From positions 62,001 to 126,000 of the forward strand of contig NZ_OAOP01000002.1 of the NCBI RefSeq assembly GCF_900207585.1: a stretch of 64,000 nt of DNA. Direction: 5' to 3'. This DNA is from Bacillus oleivorans. Its GTDB lineage: Bacteria > Bacillota > Bacilli > Bacillales > JC228. This document shows positions 20,665 through 30,689 of this stretch, in pieces. The notes under the pieces are model-generated. The model saw only the letters and a list, made by a program, of their open reading frames with translations. It searched no databases and had not been told where the DNA came from. How positions within the stretch are numbered: the stretch's first letter is position 1; every line of letters begins with the position of its first letter. The translations under genes were made by a program, and so were the position numbers.

Positions 20665-21810
20665 ATGAATTTTGAACTAACGGAAGAGCAGCAAATGATA
20701 CAAAAAATGATAAGAGAGTTTGCTGATGAAGAGGTAGCTCCCGGAGCATTAGAAAGAGATAATAAAAAGGAATTTCCTCTTTCCATTATGAAAAAATTGG
20801 CCGAATTAGGCATAATGGGACTCCCGTTTCCTGAAGAATATGAAGGCGGCGGAGCTGATACAATCAGCTTTGCAATTGTAACGGAAGAATTAAGCCGTGC
20901 CTGCGGTTCTACAGGTATAACATATTCAGCTCATATCTCTTTGGGCGGAGCTCCCATTCATTTATTCGGAACCGAGGAGCAAAAACAAAAATATTTAGTT
21001 CCGATCTGTACAGGGGAATCGATGGGAGCCTTCGGTTTAACTGAACCAAATGCAGGTTCGGATGCAGGGGGAACGCAAACCGTTGCACGTCAAGAATCTG
21101 GGGAGTGGGTAATAAACGGAAATAAATGCTTCATTACCAATGCCAGTTACGCAAAGCATTTAGCTTTAACGGCTGTAACCGGACAAAACGATCGAGAAAA
21201 AGAGATTACAGCGATTATTGTCCCAACAGATGCAAAAGGCTTTAAAGTCATTGATTCTTACGAAAAAATGGGGTTACATGCATCTAATACAACCGAATTA
21301 GTTTTAGAAGAAGTTCGGGTTCCCGAGGAAAATATACTAGGAAAACGCGGGGAAGGATTTCGTCAATTTCTGATTACATTGGATGGCGGGAGAATCGGGA
21401 TTGGTGCTATGGCAGTCGGGATTGCACAAGCTGCCTTTGAAAAAGCCCTCCAATATGCAGCCGAAAGGAAGCAATTTGGAAGATCATTAAGTCACTTCCA
21501 GGCCATTCAATTTAAGCTTGCCGATATGGCTATGAAAATTGAATTGGCACGAAATATGGTGTATAAAGCTGCCTGGCTAAAAGATCAAGGGAAGCCGTTT
21601 TCGAAAGAAGCTTCAATGTGTAAGCTATACGCATCCGAAATATGCATGGAAGTAACCAGTCAGGCTGTCCAAATCCATGGAGGAAATGGCTATATGAAGG
21701 ATTATCATGTGGAAAGATACATGAGAGATGCAAAGCTTTTAGAGATTGGAGAAGGGACGTCAGAGGTTCAGCGAATCGTAATTGCACGTGAAATTCTTAA
21801 AAATGCATAA
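20665..21810 (+). CDS. Acyl-CoA dehydrogenase
   Basis: 381 aa, the normal length for short-chain acyl-CoA dehydrogenases: FAD enzymes that introduce the alpha-beta double bond in fatty-acid or branched-chain oxidation. Conserved stretches are GAFGLTEPNAGSDAGG, VQIHGGNGYMKDYHVERYMRD and EIGEGTSEVQRIVIAR, the last with the catalytic Glu of the EGT motif. A good GGGAGGGG site precedes the ATG. It has no partner genes for beta-oxidation nearby and sits alone between sigA and cccA, which are close together in B. subtilis. It therefore looks like a lineage insertion. Substrate chain length cannot be told. Confidence 0.9.
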   Translation: MNFELTEEQQMIQKMIREFADEEVAPGALERDNKKEFPLSIMKKLAELGIMGLPFPEEYEGGGADTISFAIVTEELSRACGSTGITYSAHISLGGAPIHLFGTEEQKQKYLVPICTGESMGAFGLTEPNAGSDAGGTQTVARQESGEWVINGNKCFITNASYAKHLALTAVTGQNDREKEITAIIVPTDAKGFKVIDSYEKMGLHASNTTELVLEEVRVPEENILGKRGEGFRQFLITLDGGRIGIGAMAVGIAQAAFEKALQYAAERKQFGRSLSHFQAIQFKLADMAMKIELARNMVYKAAWLKDQGKPFSKEASMCKLYASEICMEVTSQAVQIHGGNGYMKDYHVERYMRDAKLLEIGEGTSEVQRIVIAREILKNA

Positions 21811-21916
21811 CTAAATATTTTCCCCCATATGCTATGGACGGTAGTATTTTTGTCTATTTCGTGAAAATATAAAGAAAATGGTAAATCTACTTTCACTTTA
21901 TAGCGTTTTCAAGTAA

Positions 21917-21939
21917 AATAAGTATTGTTTGTACTTATT
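21917..21939. repeat. Inverted repeat before cccA
   Basis: AATAAGTA and TACTTATT are perfect 8-base arms with a 7-base spacer, about 40 bases before the cccA start. It may be an operator or just AT-rich chance. Confidence 0.35.
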
Positions 21940-21979
21940 CCTACCAGAACTACTGTTTCATACATAAGGAGGATCAAGA

Positions 21980-22345
21980 ATGAATCGAAATCCAATTATT
22001 CCCTTCGTTCTAATCATGGTATTTGGAATTGGTCTTATTTTCTTCCTCTCATTTATCGGGTTAGACAACAGGGAGGAACGTGCTCAAGGTGACGAAGAAG
22101 GAACAGATAATGCTTTATTAGAATTATCACCGGAACAACTCTATCAAGAGGCAGGCTGTATTTCCTGTCATGGAACAAACTATTCTGATGGTTCGGCTCC
22201 ATCATTAATAGGGCTTTCAGAAAAGTATTCTGCTGACGATATTAAAGAAATTCTAACGAATGGTTTACCTGGCGGAATGCCTGCAGGACTAGTACCAAAT
22301 GAAAAATTGGACGAAATGGCTGAATGGCTATTAACATTAGAATAA
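21980..22345 (+). CDS. cccA: Membrane-anchored cytochrome c550
   Basis: 121 aa. One N-terminal membrane helix (about residues 7-27), an acidic linker, then a cytochrome c domain. The heme motif is C60-I-S-C63-H64, and a Met in GLPGGMPAGLV is the likely axial ligand. Small electron carrier on the outer face of the membrane. AAGGAGG precedes the ATG. Gene position after sigA agrees with B. subtilis. Confidence 0.93.
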   Translation: MNRNPIIPFVLIMVFGIGLIFFLSFIGLDNREERAQGDEEGTDNALLELSPEQLYQEAGCISCHGTNYSDGSAPSLIGLSEKYSADDIKEILTNGLPGGMPAGLVPNEKLDEMAEWLLTLE

Positions 22346-22351
22346 GAAAGG

Positions 22352-22385
22352 AGTCCTTTGCTTAGCTGAGTAAAGGACTTTTTTT
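22352..22385 (+). terminator. Terminator after cccA
   Basis: AGTCCTTT pairs with AAAGGACT across a 12-base loop, followed by seven Ts. Confidence 0.85.
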
Positions 22386-22547
22386 GTACACAGAGTACAT
22401 TTTTAGAGTTTTCGCGTCTTGTCTTGAAGGACAAAGTGAATAGCAAGCGCGGTGGAAATGTCCATCATCGCAGGAAGAAAGGGAAAATAAGGGATCGTTT
22501 GTTATACAGGCAACAGAATGGAATAATAGGATAGGAGGTGGTATCTT

Positions 22548-23252
22548 TTGAACATAGAACAACTCTCAAAAAGATTAGATGCTGTTTACCAATACATACC
22601 CATTCAGGCAGTTCTCGCTGATATTGGCTCAGATCATGCCTATTTACCCTGTTATGCTGTGCAAACGGGCAGAGCTGTTCGTGCGATTGCAGGAGAAGTA
22701 GCGGAAGGACCGTTTCAATCAGCTCTGAATCAGGTTATAGAAGCCGATCTATCAACTAAAATAGATGTTCGGAAGGGCGATGGCTTGGCTGTCATAAGTC
22801 CGGGTGAAGTCAATTGTATTACGATTGCTGGCATGGGTGGAGCCTTAATTACCCGGATTCTTGAAGAAGGAAAAGATAAATTAACTGAGCAAACAAGATT
22901 GATTTTACAGCCGAATATTGGAGGCAATCAGGTCAGAAAATGGCTGGAAAGGAACGGGTGGACTATCGTAAACGAAAATATTTTAGAAGAAGATGAACAT
23001 ATCTATGAAATCATTTGTGCCGATTTTCTGAAGGAAAAGAATGAACGATTAACTGAATTGGAAATATTAATGGGTCCTTTTTTAATTAAGGAAAAAAATC
23101 AGGCCTTTCGCCAAAAGTGGCAAGGGGAAAAAGAGCAGTTAGTAAGAGTTTTACAGTCTTTAAATTTAGCTAAGCCATCAGAAGAAACAAATGAGAAAAA
23201 GGAAAGAATCCGGCACGAAATTAATTTAATTGAGGAGGGATTACGCCAGTGA
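22548..23252 (+). CDS. trmK: tRNA (adenine22-N1)-methyltransferase TrmK
   Basis: 234 aa (B. subtilis YqfN). SAM-dependent Rossmann domain with motif I ADIGSDHAYLP and TIAGMGGALI, then a C-terminal coiled coil. Methylates N1 of A22 in tRNA. TTG start with the strong site AGGAGGTG. Overlaps yqfO by 4 bases, as in related genomes. Confidence 0.94.
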   Translation: MNIEQLSKRLDAVYQYIPIQAVLADIGSDHAYLPCYAVQTGRAVRAIAGEVAEGPFQSALNQVIEADLSTKIDVRKGDGLAVISPGEVNCITIAGMGGALITRILEEGKDKLTEQTRLILQPNIGGNQVRKWLERNGWTIVNENILEEDEHIYEIICADFLKEKNERLTELEILMGPFLIKEKNQAFRQKWQGEKEQLVRVLQSLNLAKPSEETNEKKERIRHEINLIEEGLRQ

Positions 23253-24352
23253 AAAGTGTAAATGGCCATCAGATTATCGAGCTTTTCGAACAGTTTTCTC
23301 CAAAAAAATACGCAATGGAAGGTGACAAAATCGGTCTGCAAATCGGTGATTTAAGCCGAAAAGTAGAAAAGGTACTGGTCACCTTAGATGTTACTATGGC
23401 TGTTGTAGAAGAAGCGATTCGTAAAGGCGTTCAATTAATCATAGCCCACCACCCTCCCATTTTTAGGCCGCTTCAGCGAATAGAAGGCGGCTCCATTTTT
23501 GAAAGTTTAATTAAGCATGATATCTCCGTATATGCTGCTCACACGAATTTGGATGTGGCAGTAGGAGGGGTTAATGATTTATTAAGTAAAAGACTAGGTT
23601 TAAAGAATACAAAGGTCTTAGTTCCAACTCACGATATTCCCTTGAAGAAATTGGTTGTCTTTGTTCCGCTTGAAAACGCCGATGAGGTACGGAACGCATT
23701 AGGAAAAGCGGGTGCAGGCCATATTGGTGAATATAGTCACTGTTCATTCTCTGCCAATGGAGAAGGAAGATTTCTCCCCGGAGATGCGTCCAATCCATAT
23801 TTGGGGACCATTGGGAAGCTGGAAACGGTAGCTGAACAAAGAATTGAAACGATTTACCCGGTTTCCATTGAAAAACAGGTACTAAATGCAATGTTTTCAT
23901 CCCACCCTTATGAAGAAGTGGCCTATGATATTTATCCATTGGATCTGAAGGGGGAACCGTTAGGACTTGGAAGAATCGGCACCCTTGAAGAGCCAATGAG
24001 TTTAAAAGAATTCGCAGAATTTGTGAAAAAACAGTTAGATGTTTCGATGGTTCGGGTTGTTGGAAAGCTGGAGGACACCATTAAAAAGGTTGCTGTTCTG
24101 GGTGGGGACGGAAATAAATACTATAGACATGCAATCCGTAATGGGGCAGATGTTTATCTAACAGGAGATCTTTATTTTCATACGGCTCAGGATACTTTGC
24201 AGGATGGGTTAAATGTAATCGACCCCGGCCACCATGTCGAAAAGGTAATGATAAAGGGCGTTGCAGAAAAAATGACAGAGCTAGCTCCAGAACAATGGGA
24301 TGTTAAATTTCTTCCGTCAGAAGTGAATACAGATCCATTTCATATTGTATAA
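23249..24352 (+). CDS. yqfO: Nif3-like dinuclear metal-centre protein YqfO
   Basis: 367 aa. NIF3/DUF34 fold with metal-ligand stretches IAHHPPIFRPL and AAHTNLDVAVGG near the N-terminus and GDLYFHTAQD near the C-terminus. The middle carries the PII-like insertion typical of the Bacillus form. The biochemical role is not settled. Translationally coupled to trmK (GTG start overlapping the trmK end). Confidence 0.93.
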   Translation: MKSVNGHQIIELFEQFSPKKYAMEGDKIGLQIGDLSRKVEKVLVTLDVTMAVVEEAIRKGVQLIIAHHPPIFRPLQRIEGGSIFESLIKHDISVYAAHTNLDVAVGGVNDLLSKRLGLKNTKVLVPTHDIPLKKLVVFVPLENADEVRNALGKAGAGHIGEYSHCSFSANGEGRFLPGDASNPYLGTIGKLETVAEQRIETIYPVSIEKQVLNAMFSSHPYEEVAYDIYPLDLKGEPLGLGRIGTLEEPMSLKEFAEFVKKQLDVSMVRVVGKLEDTIKKVAVLGGDGNKYYRHAIRNGADVYLTGDLYFHTAQDTLQDGLNVIDPGHHVEKVMIKGVAEKMTELAPEQWDVKFLPSEVNTDPFHIV

Positions 24353-24355
24353 AGA

Positions 24356-24384
24356 AAATAGCTCGGGATATCCCGAGCTTTTTA
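24356..24384. terminator. Bidirectional terminator between yqfO and ispH
   Basis: AGCTCGGGATATCCCGAGCT is a perfect 20-base palindrome with A-runs on one side and T-runs on the other. It serves both converging genes. Confidence 0.9.
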
Positions 24385-25329
24385 AGTCTTTTGTGTTTTT
24401 ACTTTTGGCAGAATTTTTTCTAACGGAACTTTTTTCTCACGGCCCCAGGTAGATGAGTCGTTCGGGTCGAACTGTTCCAGGAAAGTAATAACTTCCTTTG
24501 TAATGGGTGTTGGTGTAGAAGCTCCGGCCGTAACGGCGACCGTTTCAGCATCTTTAATCCAATCAATGTTTAACTCGCTAATATCGGAAATCCGATAGGC
24601 TTTCGTACCCGCAATTTCTTCGGACACTTGTGCCAGTCGATTCGAATTATTACTTTTTGGATCACCTACAACAATTAAAACATCGGCATTCTTTGCTTGT
24701 TCCGCAACCGCTTCCTGTCTTACCTGAGTTGCCAAACAAATCTCACGGTGTTTTTCAGCATGAGGGTACTTTTCTGTTACTTTATCCATTATATGGGCTA
24801 CATCCCATTGGCTCATTGTCGTTTGGTTCGTTACAATGATTTTATCTGCTTGAATATTTAAAGCTTCCACATCCTCAACAGTTTCAACAAGATGGACAAT
24901 ATTTGGGGCTACTCCAACTGCTCCCTCTGGTTCAGGGTGTCCTTTTTTACCAATATAAATGACTTCATAACCCTCTTTTTCCTTTTCCCGGATTAAGTCA
25001 TGTGTCTTGGTAACATCCGGACAGGTTGCATCAATGGTGACGAACCCTTTTTTCGAAGCGAGTTCACGGACTTCTGGAGAAACACCGTGGGCCGTAAATA
25101 TAACTGTTCCTTTATCGACTTTTTCTAAAATCTCTTTTCTGTTTTTACCATCTAATGTAATAATCCCTTCTTTTTCAAAGGCATCTGTAACGTGTTTATT
25201 ATGGACAATCATCCCCAAAATATAGATAGGACGAGGTAATGTAGGATCTAAACTTGCGTTTCGTGCGATGACCATCGCATCAACGACACCATAGCAATAA
25301 CCTCTAGGGGTAATTTTTAAGACATTCAT
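24382..25329 (-). CDS. ispH: 4-hydroxy-3-methylbut-2-enyl diphosphate reductase
   Basis: 315 aa. Last step of the MEP isoprenoid pathway, making IPP and DMAPP with a [4Fe-4S] cluster. The three cluster cysteines are visible in GYCYGVVDA (near residue 12), TCPDVTKTH (near 96) and [10 protein letters not shown]. The first MEP-pathway reductive enzyme, ispG, lies about 8 kb downstream, also on the minus strand. A good ribosome site precedes the start. Confidence 0.95.
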   Translation of the reverse strand: MNVLKITPRGYCYGVVDAMVIARNASLDPTLPRPIYILGMIVHNKHVTDAFEKEGIITLDGKNRKEILEKVDKGTVIFTAHGVSPEVRELASKKGFVTIDATCPDVTKTHDLIREKEKEGYEVIYIGKKGHPEPEGAVGVAPNIVHLVETVEDVEALNIQADKIIVTNQTTMSQWDVAHIMDKVTEKYPHAEKHREICLATQVRQEAVAEQAKNADVLIVVGDPKSNNSNRLAQVSEEIAGTKAYRISDISELNIDWIKDAETVAVTAGASTPTPITKEVITFLEQFDPNDSSTWGREKKVPLEKILPKVKTQKT

Positions 25330-25422
25330 AAAAGTCCAATCCTCCTAGATTATCATAGATACTTTCATACTCTTCTATTATAAAGGAGGATTCGTAATAA
25401 GACAAAAAGGAACCATTACTTT

Positions 25423-26103
25423 CTAAACATACAGCTTTGGACGGTGGCGATTATTCGAAGCTTTGGAAGCAGCTGATGCAGTTGTATGACTCGCTTTTTT
25501 AGCTGAAGTGCTTTTTTGTTTTTTTTGCTTTTCCTTGGATTGCTCTGCACTTTGTGCTTTCGCTTTACCGTTATGAGTGGTATCCTTTTCATTGGAATCT
25601 TCATTATCATCTTTTAAACTTCGATATAGCTTCCACATTGCAGGCAGATTTCGTACCAGAGGTCCATATTGTTCTATTACAGGCTGTATCTGAGATGCTG
25701 CTTGAATAACCGATTGAGTCTGATTTAGGATGTTCATTATACCGCTAGGCTGAGATGCTGCTTGAAGCAGGCCGTTGCTTCTTGCAGCCCCCTCAAACCC
25801 GGAAGCTGTGTTTGCTCCTCTTGCGCCGCCTTTAAACAGTTTGGAAAGAAGACCGCCAGATCCACCAGGATTACCTTGACCAGGTTGATTTTTAATCCGG
25901 CTTAATAAACCTCCAGTCCCTCTTCTCGACGGATTGGCGCCAAATCCTCCTCTGCTGGCTTGATTTGCTCCAAATCCGCCTCTTCTTAATGAAAAGTTGC
26001 TTGTTCGCATGTTTTGTCCCATTTGAGGTCTATACATCATATAAGGATTTCTGCCATACAACCCTCTCTGTCCCATCATCGGGGGCACCTGTCTTGGAGG
26101 CAT
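25423..26103 (-). CDS. yqfQ: YqfQ/VrrA family low-complexity protein
   Basis: 226 aa. A Met/Pro/Arg/Gly-rich start leads into repeated SRGGFGAN units (about residues 40-62), a Gly/Lys region, a moderately hydrophobic middle (about 105-165, with two xxQAASQ repeats) and a very charged Lys/Ser/Ala tail. This matches the YqfQ (B. subtilis) / VrrA (B. anthracis) family, known for variable repeats. Possibly a spore or cell-surface structural protein; no enzymatic motif. Divergent from cshB. Confidence 0.82.
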   Translation of the reverse strand: MPPRQVPPMMGQRGLYGRNPYMMYRPQMGQNMRTSNFSLRRGGFGANQASRGGFGANPSRRGTGGLLSRIKNQPGQGNPGGSGGLLSKLFKGGARGANTASGFEGAARSNGLLQAASQPSGIMNILNQTQSVIQAASQIQPVIEQYGPLVRNLPAMWKLYRSLKDDNEDSNEKDTTHNGKAKAQSAEQSKEKQKKQKSTSAKKASHTTASAASKASNNRHRPKLYV

Positions 26104-26261
26104 ATCATGACCCTCCTCTCTTGTATTCGATTCTCTTGATACAATATGCGAAAAATAGGATTTTGGTAATAATCAAGATATATGTTTATCGTCTTTCGGT
26201 GGAGAAATAATAAAATTATAAGTATAATGTAGATTGGGATTTTCACAAAGGAGAATTAATA

Positions 26262-27581
26262 ATGAAAAAACATCCATTTGAAAGGTTTAATATTCATCCT
26301 GCTTTTGTTCAGGTGATTGATAAAAAAGGGTTTTATGAACCGACAGACATTCAGGCGAAGGTCATTCCGCTCGTACTTAAAAAGGAAAGTATTATTGGAC
26401 AATCCCAGACAGGAACTGGGAAATCTCATGCGTATTTATTGCCTGTTCTATCGATGGTTGAAGCCGAATTAGAGGCTGTACAAGCTGTGATTACAGCTCC
26501 GACCCGAGAGTTAGCCTTGCAAATTTTTGAGAATTTTAAAGAACTGACAGCTGCTTTACCTGACAATGAAAAAATTACAGGGAAATGCCTCATTGGCGGA
26601 ACAGACAAACAGCGAACAATAGAAAAACTGGGAACTCCGCCACAAGTTGTAATTGGGACACCGGGGAGAATATTAGACCTTGTCAAAGAACAAGCCTTAA
26701 GTTTCCATAAAACATCTATGCTAGTCGTTGACGAAGCAGATATAATGCTTGATATGGGGTTTATTCACGAGGTAGACCAACTGGCAGGGAGAATGCCGGA
26801 AAAACTGCAAATCTTAGTATTTTCTGCTACAATCCCCGAAAAACTAAAGCCGTTTTTAAAAAAGTACATGGAAAATCCAGTGTATATGCAAATTGATCCA
26901 AAAACAACGTCACCTAAGAAAATTGATCATATTCTCGTTCCATTGAAATCACGCACGAAAGAAAATCTTCTATACGACATCCTAACTTCGATTAATCCAT
27001 ACATAGCTCTTGTATTTGCGAATACGAAGGAAAAAGTTGACGAATTTGCAGATGCTCTTTCTGAAAAAGGACTGAAGACTGCGAAATTTCATGGCGGCCT
27101 CAATCCCCGGGAACGAAAGAGAATCATGAAGCAAATCAGGGATTTGGAATTCCAATATGTCGTAGCAACCGATCTTGCAGCAAGGGGAATCGATATCGAA
27201 GGGGTCAGCCATGTTGTCAATATGGAACTGCCGACCGATCTTGATTTTTATGTACACCGAACCGGGCGAACAGGGAGAGCAGACCTTTCTGGAATAGCTA
27301 TTACCGTATATGAACCCTCAGATGAACATGCATTAAATGAACTGGAAAAGAAGGGGATTCAATTTCAGTCGAAGGATTTAGTAAAAGGTGAATGGAGGGA
27401 TATTCCTGATCGGAATCGAAGAAAAAAGAGAGAGCGCACAGAAGAAGACATCCCGGAGAAAAGTTCAATGAGAGTAAAAAAACCTGCAAAGGTCAAGCCC
27501 GGGTATAAAAAGAAAATGAAAGCTGAATTAGAAAAGCTGAAAAAAAGAGAAAAGCGAAAAATCGCAAAAAAGAAATCATAA
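26262..27581 (+). CDS. cshB: DEAD-box RNA helicase CshB
   Basis: 439 aa. Q motif near the start (TDIQAKVIP), motif I SQTGTGKS, motif [12 protein letters not shown], motif III FSATIP and motif [12 protein letters not shown] strongly basic Lys/Arg tail follows (about 385-439). Cold-shock associated helicase (YqfR) that unwinds RNA. AAGGAG precedes the ATG, and nfo follows after 13 bases. Confidence 0.93.
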   Translation: MKKHPFERFNIHPAFVQVIDKKGFYEPTDIQAKVIPLVLKKESIIGQSQTGTGKSHAYLLPVLSMVEAELEAVQAVITAPTRELALQIFENFKELTAALPDNEKITGKCLIGGTDKQRTIEKLGTPPQVVIGTPGRILDLVKEQALSFHKTSMLVVDEADIMLDMGFIHEVDQLAGRMPEKLQILVFSATIPEKLKPFLKKYMENPVYMQIDPKTTSPKKIDHILVPLKSRTKENLLYDILTSINPYIALVFANTKEKVDEFADALSEKGLKTAKFHGGLNPRERKRIMKQIRDLEFQYVVATDLAARGIDIEGVSHVVNMELPTDLDFYVHRTGRTGRADLSGIAITVYEPSDEHALNELEKKGIQFQSKDLVKGEWRDIPDRNRRKKRERTEEDIPEKSSMRVKKPAKVKPGYKKKMKAELEKLKKREKRKIAKKKS

Positions 27582-27594
27582 GGGAGAGTTGAAT

Positions 27595-28491
27595 ATGTTA
27601 ATCGGATCTCATGTATCCATGAGCGGGAACAAAATGCTATTAGCTGCAAGTGAAGAGGCAGTTTCTTATGGAGCCAACACATTTATGGTTTACACGGGCG
27701 CACCGCAAAATACGAGAAGAAAAAAAATAGAGAATCTAAATATCGAAGCTGGACTGGCCCATATGAAGGAACATGGCATCGAAGAAATTGTTGTACATGC
27801 TCCGTATATCATCAACATTGGAAATTCTGTTAATCCTGATACCTATCAATTGGGCGTTGATTTCCTGCGTTCAGAGATCGAGAGAACGGAGGCCATCGGC
27901 GCAAAACAAATCGTCCTTCACCCAGGTGCACATGTAGGAGAAGGAGAAGAAAAAGGTATCAAAAAGATTATTGAGGGGCTAAATGAGGTAATCAGTAAAG
28001 AACAAAATGTGCAAATTGCGCTTGAGACAATGGCAGGTAAAGGTTCTGAATGCGGTAAAACATTTGAAGAACTAGCCCAAATCATTAATGGAGTCACCCA
28101 CAACGAAAAACTGTCTATTTGTTTTGATACATGTCATACTCATGATGCCGGATATGACATCGTTAATGATTTTGATGGTGTGCTGGAAGAATTTGATAAA
28201 ATTATAGGTGTAGACCGTATAAAGGTTCTTCATATTAATGACAGTAAAAATAGTGTTGGGGCTAGAAAGGACCGTCACGAAAATATTGGTTTTGGACAGA
28301 TTGGATTTAAAGCGATTAATTATATTGTTCATTACCCTCAATTTTCTTCCATTCCTAAAATTCTTGAAACACCGTATGTAGGAGAAGATAAAGCGAATAA
28401 AAAACCTCCTTATAAAAAGGAGATTGAAATGTTAAGGAGTCAAAGCTTCAATGAACAATTGCTGGAAGATATAATGGCACAAGAAGCATAA
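27595..28491 (+). CDS. nfo: Endonuclease IV (AP endonuclease)
   Basis: 298 aa, the family's usual length. TIM-barrel AP endonuclease with three zincs. Conserved segments are GSHVSMSG at the start, [35 protein letters not shown] and HINDSKN. Repairs abasic sites in base-excision repair. ATG 27595 preferred over TTG 27589 because AAGGGAG sits at the right distance. Confidence 0.95.
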   Translation: MLIGSHVSMSGNKMLLAASEEAVSYGANTFMVYTGAPQNTRRKKIENLNIEAGLAHMKEHGIEEIVVHAPYIINIGNSVNPDTYQLGVDFLRSEIERTEAIGAKQIVLHPGAHVGEGEEKGIKKIIEGLNEVISKEQNVQIALETMAGKGSECGKTFEELAQIINGVTHNEKLSICFDTCHTHDAGYDIVNDFDGVLEEFDKIIGVDRIKVLHINDSKNSVGARKDRHENIGFGQIGFKAINYIVHYPQFSSIPKILETPYVGEDKANKKPPYKKEIEMLRSQSFNEQLLEDIMAQEA

Positions 28492-28504
28492 CGCTAAGGA
28501 GATT

Positions 28505-28537
28505 AAGGAAAAGTCTTTACTCTGACTTTTCCTTTTT
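28505..28537. terminator. Bidirectional terminator between nfo and yqfT
   Basis: AAGGAAAAGTC and GACTTTTCCTT are complementary arms, with T-runs on both sides when read on each strand. Confidence 0.85.
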
Positions 28538-28538
28538 C

Positions 28539-28793
28539 CTATTTTGTAAATTGGATAAATAGCTGATTAACTTCTTTTGCCACATCTGGTCCGGTAATCT
28601 TGGCTACTTCTTTTACTAATTGGGCACGTTCCTTGTCGTTGAAAATATTGATGCCTCTGCCCTTAACTAAGCGGGCTACTTGTTTTGCCTGATCTGAATT
28701 AATAGAAATATTAAATTGCTTGCTATATTTTAAGATATCTTCAGGGGTTATATTATTAATTTTATAATTCACGACATTTTCAAATAATTTCAT
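28539..28793 (-). CDS. yqfT: YqfT family protein (DUF2624)
   Basis: 84 aa from the ATG at 28793 (upstream site GAGGAGTG); a start six codons earlier has no ribosome site. Small, mostly helical, soluble, with PEDILKYSKQFNISI and LVKGRGINIFN. It matches the DUF2624 family by order and sequence. Function unknown. Confidence 0.85.
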   Translation of the reverse strand: MKLFENVVNYKINNITPEDILKYSKQFNISINSDQAKQVARLVKGRGINIFNDKERAQLVKEVAKITGPDVAKEVNQLFIQFTK

Positions 28794-28865
28794 ATTATCA
28801 CTCCTCCTCACAAAATATATGTATGATTAAGTTGTTTTGTGACAACAAAAGAAAGGAATATCACG

Positions 28866-29747
28866 GTGGCTGGAAAAATACATAAAAAAGAATCGATTGC
28901 GCATATAATCTATCGCTTTATCATGATATTAATCGGAGCAGCCATGGCTGCTGCATCAATTGAACTATTCCTTGTTCCTAATCAAATAATTGATGGCGGG
29001 ATTATCGGGATTTCATTAATATTAGATTTTTTATTTACTGATATATTCCCCTTCATTAGTTTTGGCGTGCTGGTCGTTGTTTTAAATCTGCCGTTCATGT
29101 TAGCTGGATATAAGCAAATCGGCAAAACTTTTATGATTTCCTCTTTGTTTGGCATTATTGCATTAGCTGTAATCGAACAGCTGCTGCACCATATAGATCC
29201 ATTTACCGACCAGGTCATATTAGCTACAGTTTTTGGAGGATTGCTTTTAGGAGGAGGAGTCGGTCTTGTCATTCGTCATGGCGGTGCGATGGATGGTACT
29301 GAGATTTTAGGAATTATGCTGACGAAACGAGCTCCTTTCTCTGTCGGAGAGTTTGTAATGTTCGTTAATATTTTCATTTTTGCATGGGCCGCTTTTGTGT
29401 TCGGACCGGAGCAGGCAATGTTTTCTGTCATGACCTATTACATTGCATTTAAAACAATCGATGTTGTGATTCAGGGTCTTGATGAAACAAAAGCTATCTT
29501 TATTGTGTCTGATCATTATACAGAGATTTCTGAAGCTATTTTAAGCCGGCTAGGTCGGGGGACAACAATGCTGCAAGGCCGGGGTGGTTTTACTGAAAAT
29601 GAAAAAGAGGTCATATATGCGGTAGTAACAAGATTAGAAATTACAAAATTAAAAGCGATTATCAATGACATAGACCCACATGCATTCGTAACAATCATGG
29701 CTACACAAGAAACAAAGGGCGGCCGCTTTAAATCAGCGATTCACTAA
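28866..29747 (+). CDS. yqfU: YitT family membrane protein YqfU
   Basis: About 293 aa from GTG 28866 (site AAAGGA); GTG 28839 is the longer alternative. Five or six hydrophobic helices form the DUF161 part, with a glycine-rich [24 protein letters not shown]-type signature near residues 130-150. A C-terminal soluble DUF2179 domain follows (about 210-290). Family function not established. Divergent from yqfT. Confidence 0.88.
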   Translation: MAGKIHKKESIAHIIYRFIMILIGAAMAAASIELFLVPNQIIDGGIIGISLILDFLFTDIFPFISFGVLVVVLNLPFMLAGYKQIGKTFMISSLFGIIALAVIEQLLHHIDPFTDQVILATVFGGLLLGGGVGLVIRHGGAMDGTEILGIMLTKRAPFSVGEFVMFVNIFIFAWAAFVFGPEQAMFSVMTYYIAFKTIDVVIQGLDETKAIFIVSDHYTEISEAILSRLGRGTTMLQGRGGFTENEKEVIYAVVTRLEITKLKAIINDIDPHAFVTIMATQETKGGRFKSAIH

Positions 29748-29778
29748 GAGCATAGTGTTTTTTACTGTGCTCTTTTCT
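29746..29778 (+). terminator. Terminator after yqfU
   Basis: AAGAGCATAGT and ACTGTGCTCTT pair imperfectly around a T-rich loop and end in TTTT. Confidence 0.75.
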
Positions 29779-29838
29779 TACTCCATCCAATAATAGTATG
29801 TTATCTGATATTTATGATGAATGATTAGGTTTGTTCTG

Positions 29839-29867
29839 TTTACAGATATCCTTATATTGTGTATACT
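29839..29867 (+). promoter_or_regulatory. Sigma-A promoter of znuCB-zur
   Basis: TTTACA at 29839-29844, exactly 17 bases, then TATACT at 29862-29867. Predicted transcription start near 29874. Confidence 0.8.
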
Positions 29868-29883
29868 ACGATTTGAAGTTTCT

Positions 29884-29904
29884 AAATCGGAATGATTACG
29901 AAAG
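29884..29904 (+). promoter_or_regulatory. Zur box (zinc-responsive operator)
   Basis: AAATCGGAAT-G-ATTACGAAAG closely follows the B. subtilis Zur box (AAATCGTAAT-N-ATTACGATTT): one mismatch in the left half and three in the right. It lies just downstream of the predicted transcription start, where bound Zur would block transcription, and the operon itself encodes Zur. Confidence 0.8.
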
Positions 29905-29915
29905 AGTGATTTAAT

Positions 29916-30671
29916 ATGACACAAAACGCAATAGAAATAAAGAACTTATCTTATAGATACGATGATTTACCCGTATTAGAACATATAAATTTAGAGGTTC
30001 CCCAAGGGTCTTTTTTAGGACTGGTTGGCCCAAACGGTTCTGGTAAATCAACCCTGCTTAAATTAATTCTTGGACTCCTCAAACCGCAGCAGGGATCGAT
30101 TCAATTATTTGGAACCGATTCAAAATCCTTTACGCAGTATGAAAAAATTGGTTATGTGTCCCAAAAAGCGAACTCTTTCAATAGCGGATTCCCCGCTACC
30201 GTTTTGGAGGTAGTATTAAGCGGACTTACAAAAAAGATCGGCCTGTTTAAATTTCCGTCCAAACAAGATAAACAAAAAGCAATAGAAGCGATTCAAGCTG
30301 TTGAAATGGATAATTTTTTATATCGAAATATAGGTGAATTATCAGGCGGACAGCAGCAAAGGGTTTTTATTGCTCGCGCATTAGCTAGTGAGCCCGAGCT
30401 TTTGATTCTTGATGAGCCGACAGTAGGTGTTGACACGAAGAGAGTCGATGGATTTTATGACTTATTAGAGAAATTAAACCGTGATAAAAGAATCACCATG
30501 ATATTGGTTTCTCATGATGTCGGAACCATTACGAGTAAAGTCAGCCATGTTGCCTGTTTAAACAAGCATTTACATTTTCATGGGTTAGTTAAGGAATTTG
30601 AAAATCTAGAGCAAACCGCTCTTTCAGGTCTTTATGGACATGACATTCATTTGTTAACGCATCAACACTAA
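29916..30671 (+). CDS. znuC: Zinc ABC transporter ATP-binding protein
   Basis: 251 aa. Walker A GPNGSGKST, signature LSGGQQQR, Walker B LLILDEPTVG and a switch His in VSHD. ABC-ATPase of the metal (Mn/Zn/Fe) family. Zinc is inferred from the adjoining zur gene and the Zur box. The cognate solute-binding protein gene is not in this window, so it must be encoded elsewhere. Confidence 0.92.
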   Translation: MTQNAIEIKNLSYRYDDLPVLEHINLEVPQGSFLGLVGPNGSGKSTLLKLILGLLKPQQGSIQLFGTDSKSFTQYEKIGYVSQKANSFNSGFPATVLEVVLSGLTKKIGLFKFPSKQDKQKAIEAIQAVEMDNFLYRNIGELSGGQQQRVFIARALASEPELLILDEPTVGVDTKRVDGFYDLLEKLNRDKRITMILVSHDVGTITSKVSHVACLNKHLHFHGLVKEFENLEQTALSGLYGHDIHLLTHQH

Positions 30672-30689
30672 AAATGGGGAAGAAATATA

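Noticed and set aside
22362-22562. Minus-strand frame between cccA and trmK
   Set aside because: It spans the cccA terminator, and its start lies inside trmK's ribosome site region; no sign of a real gene.
23571-23996. 141-codon minus-strand frame inside yqfO
   Set aside because: Antisense to a well-conserved gene, with no ribosome site or recognisable protein.
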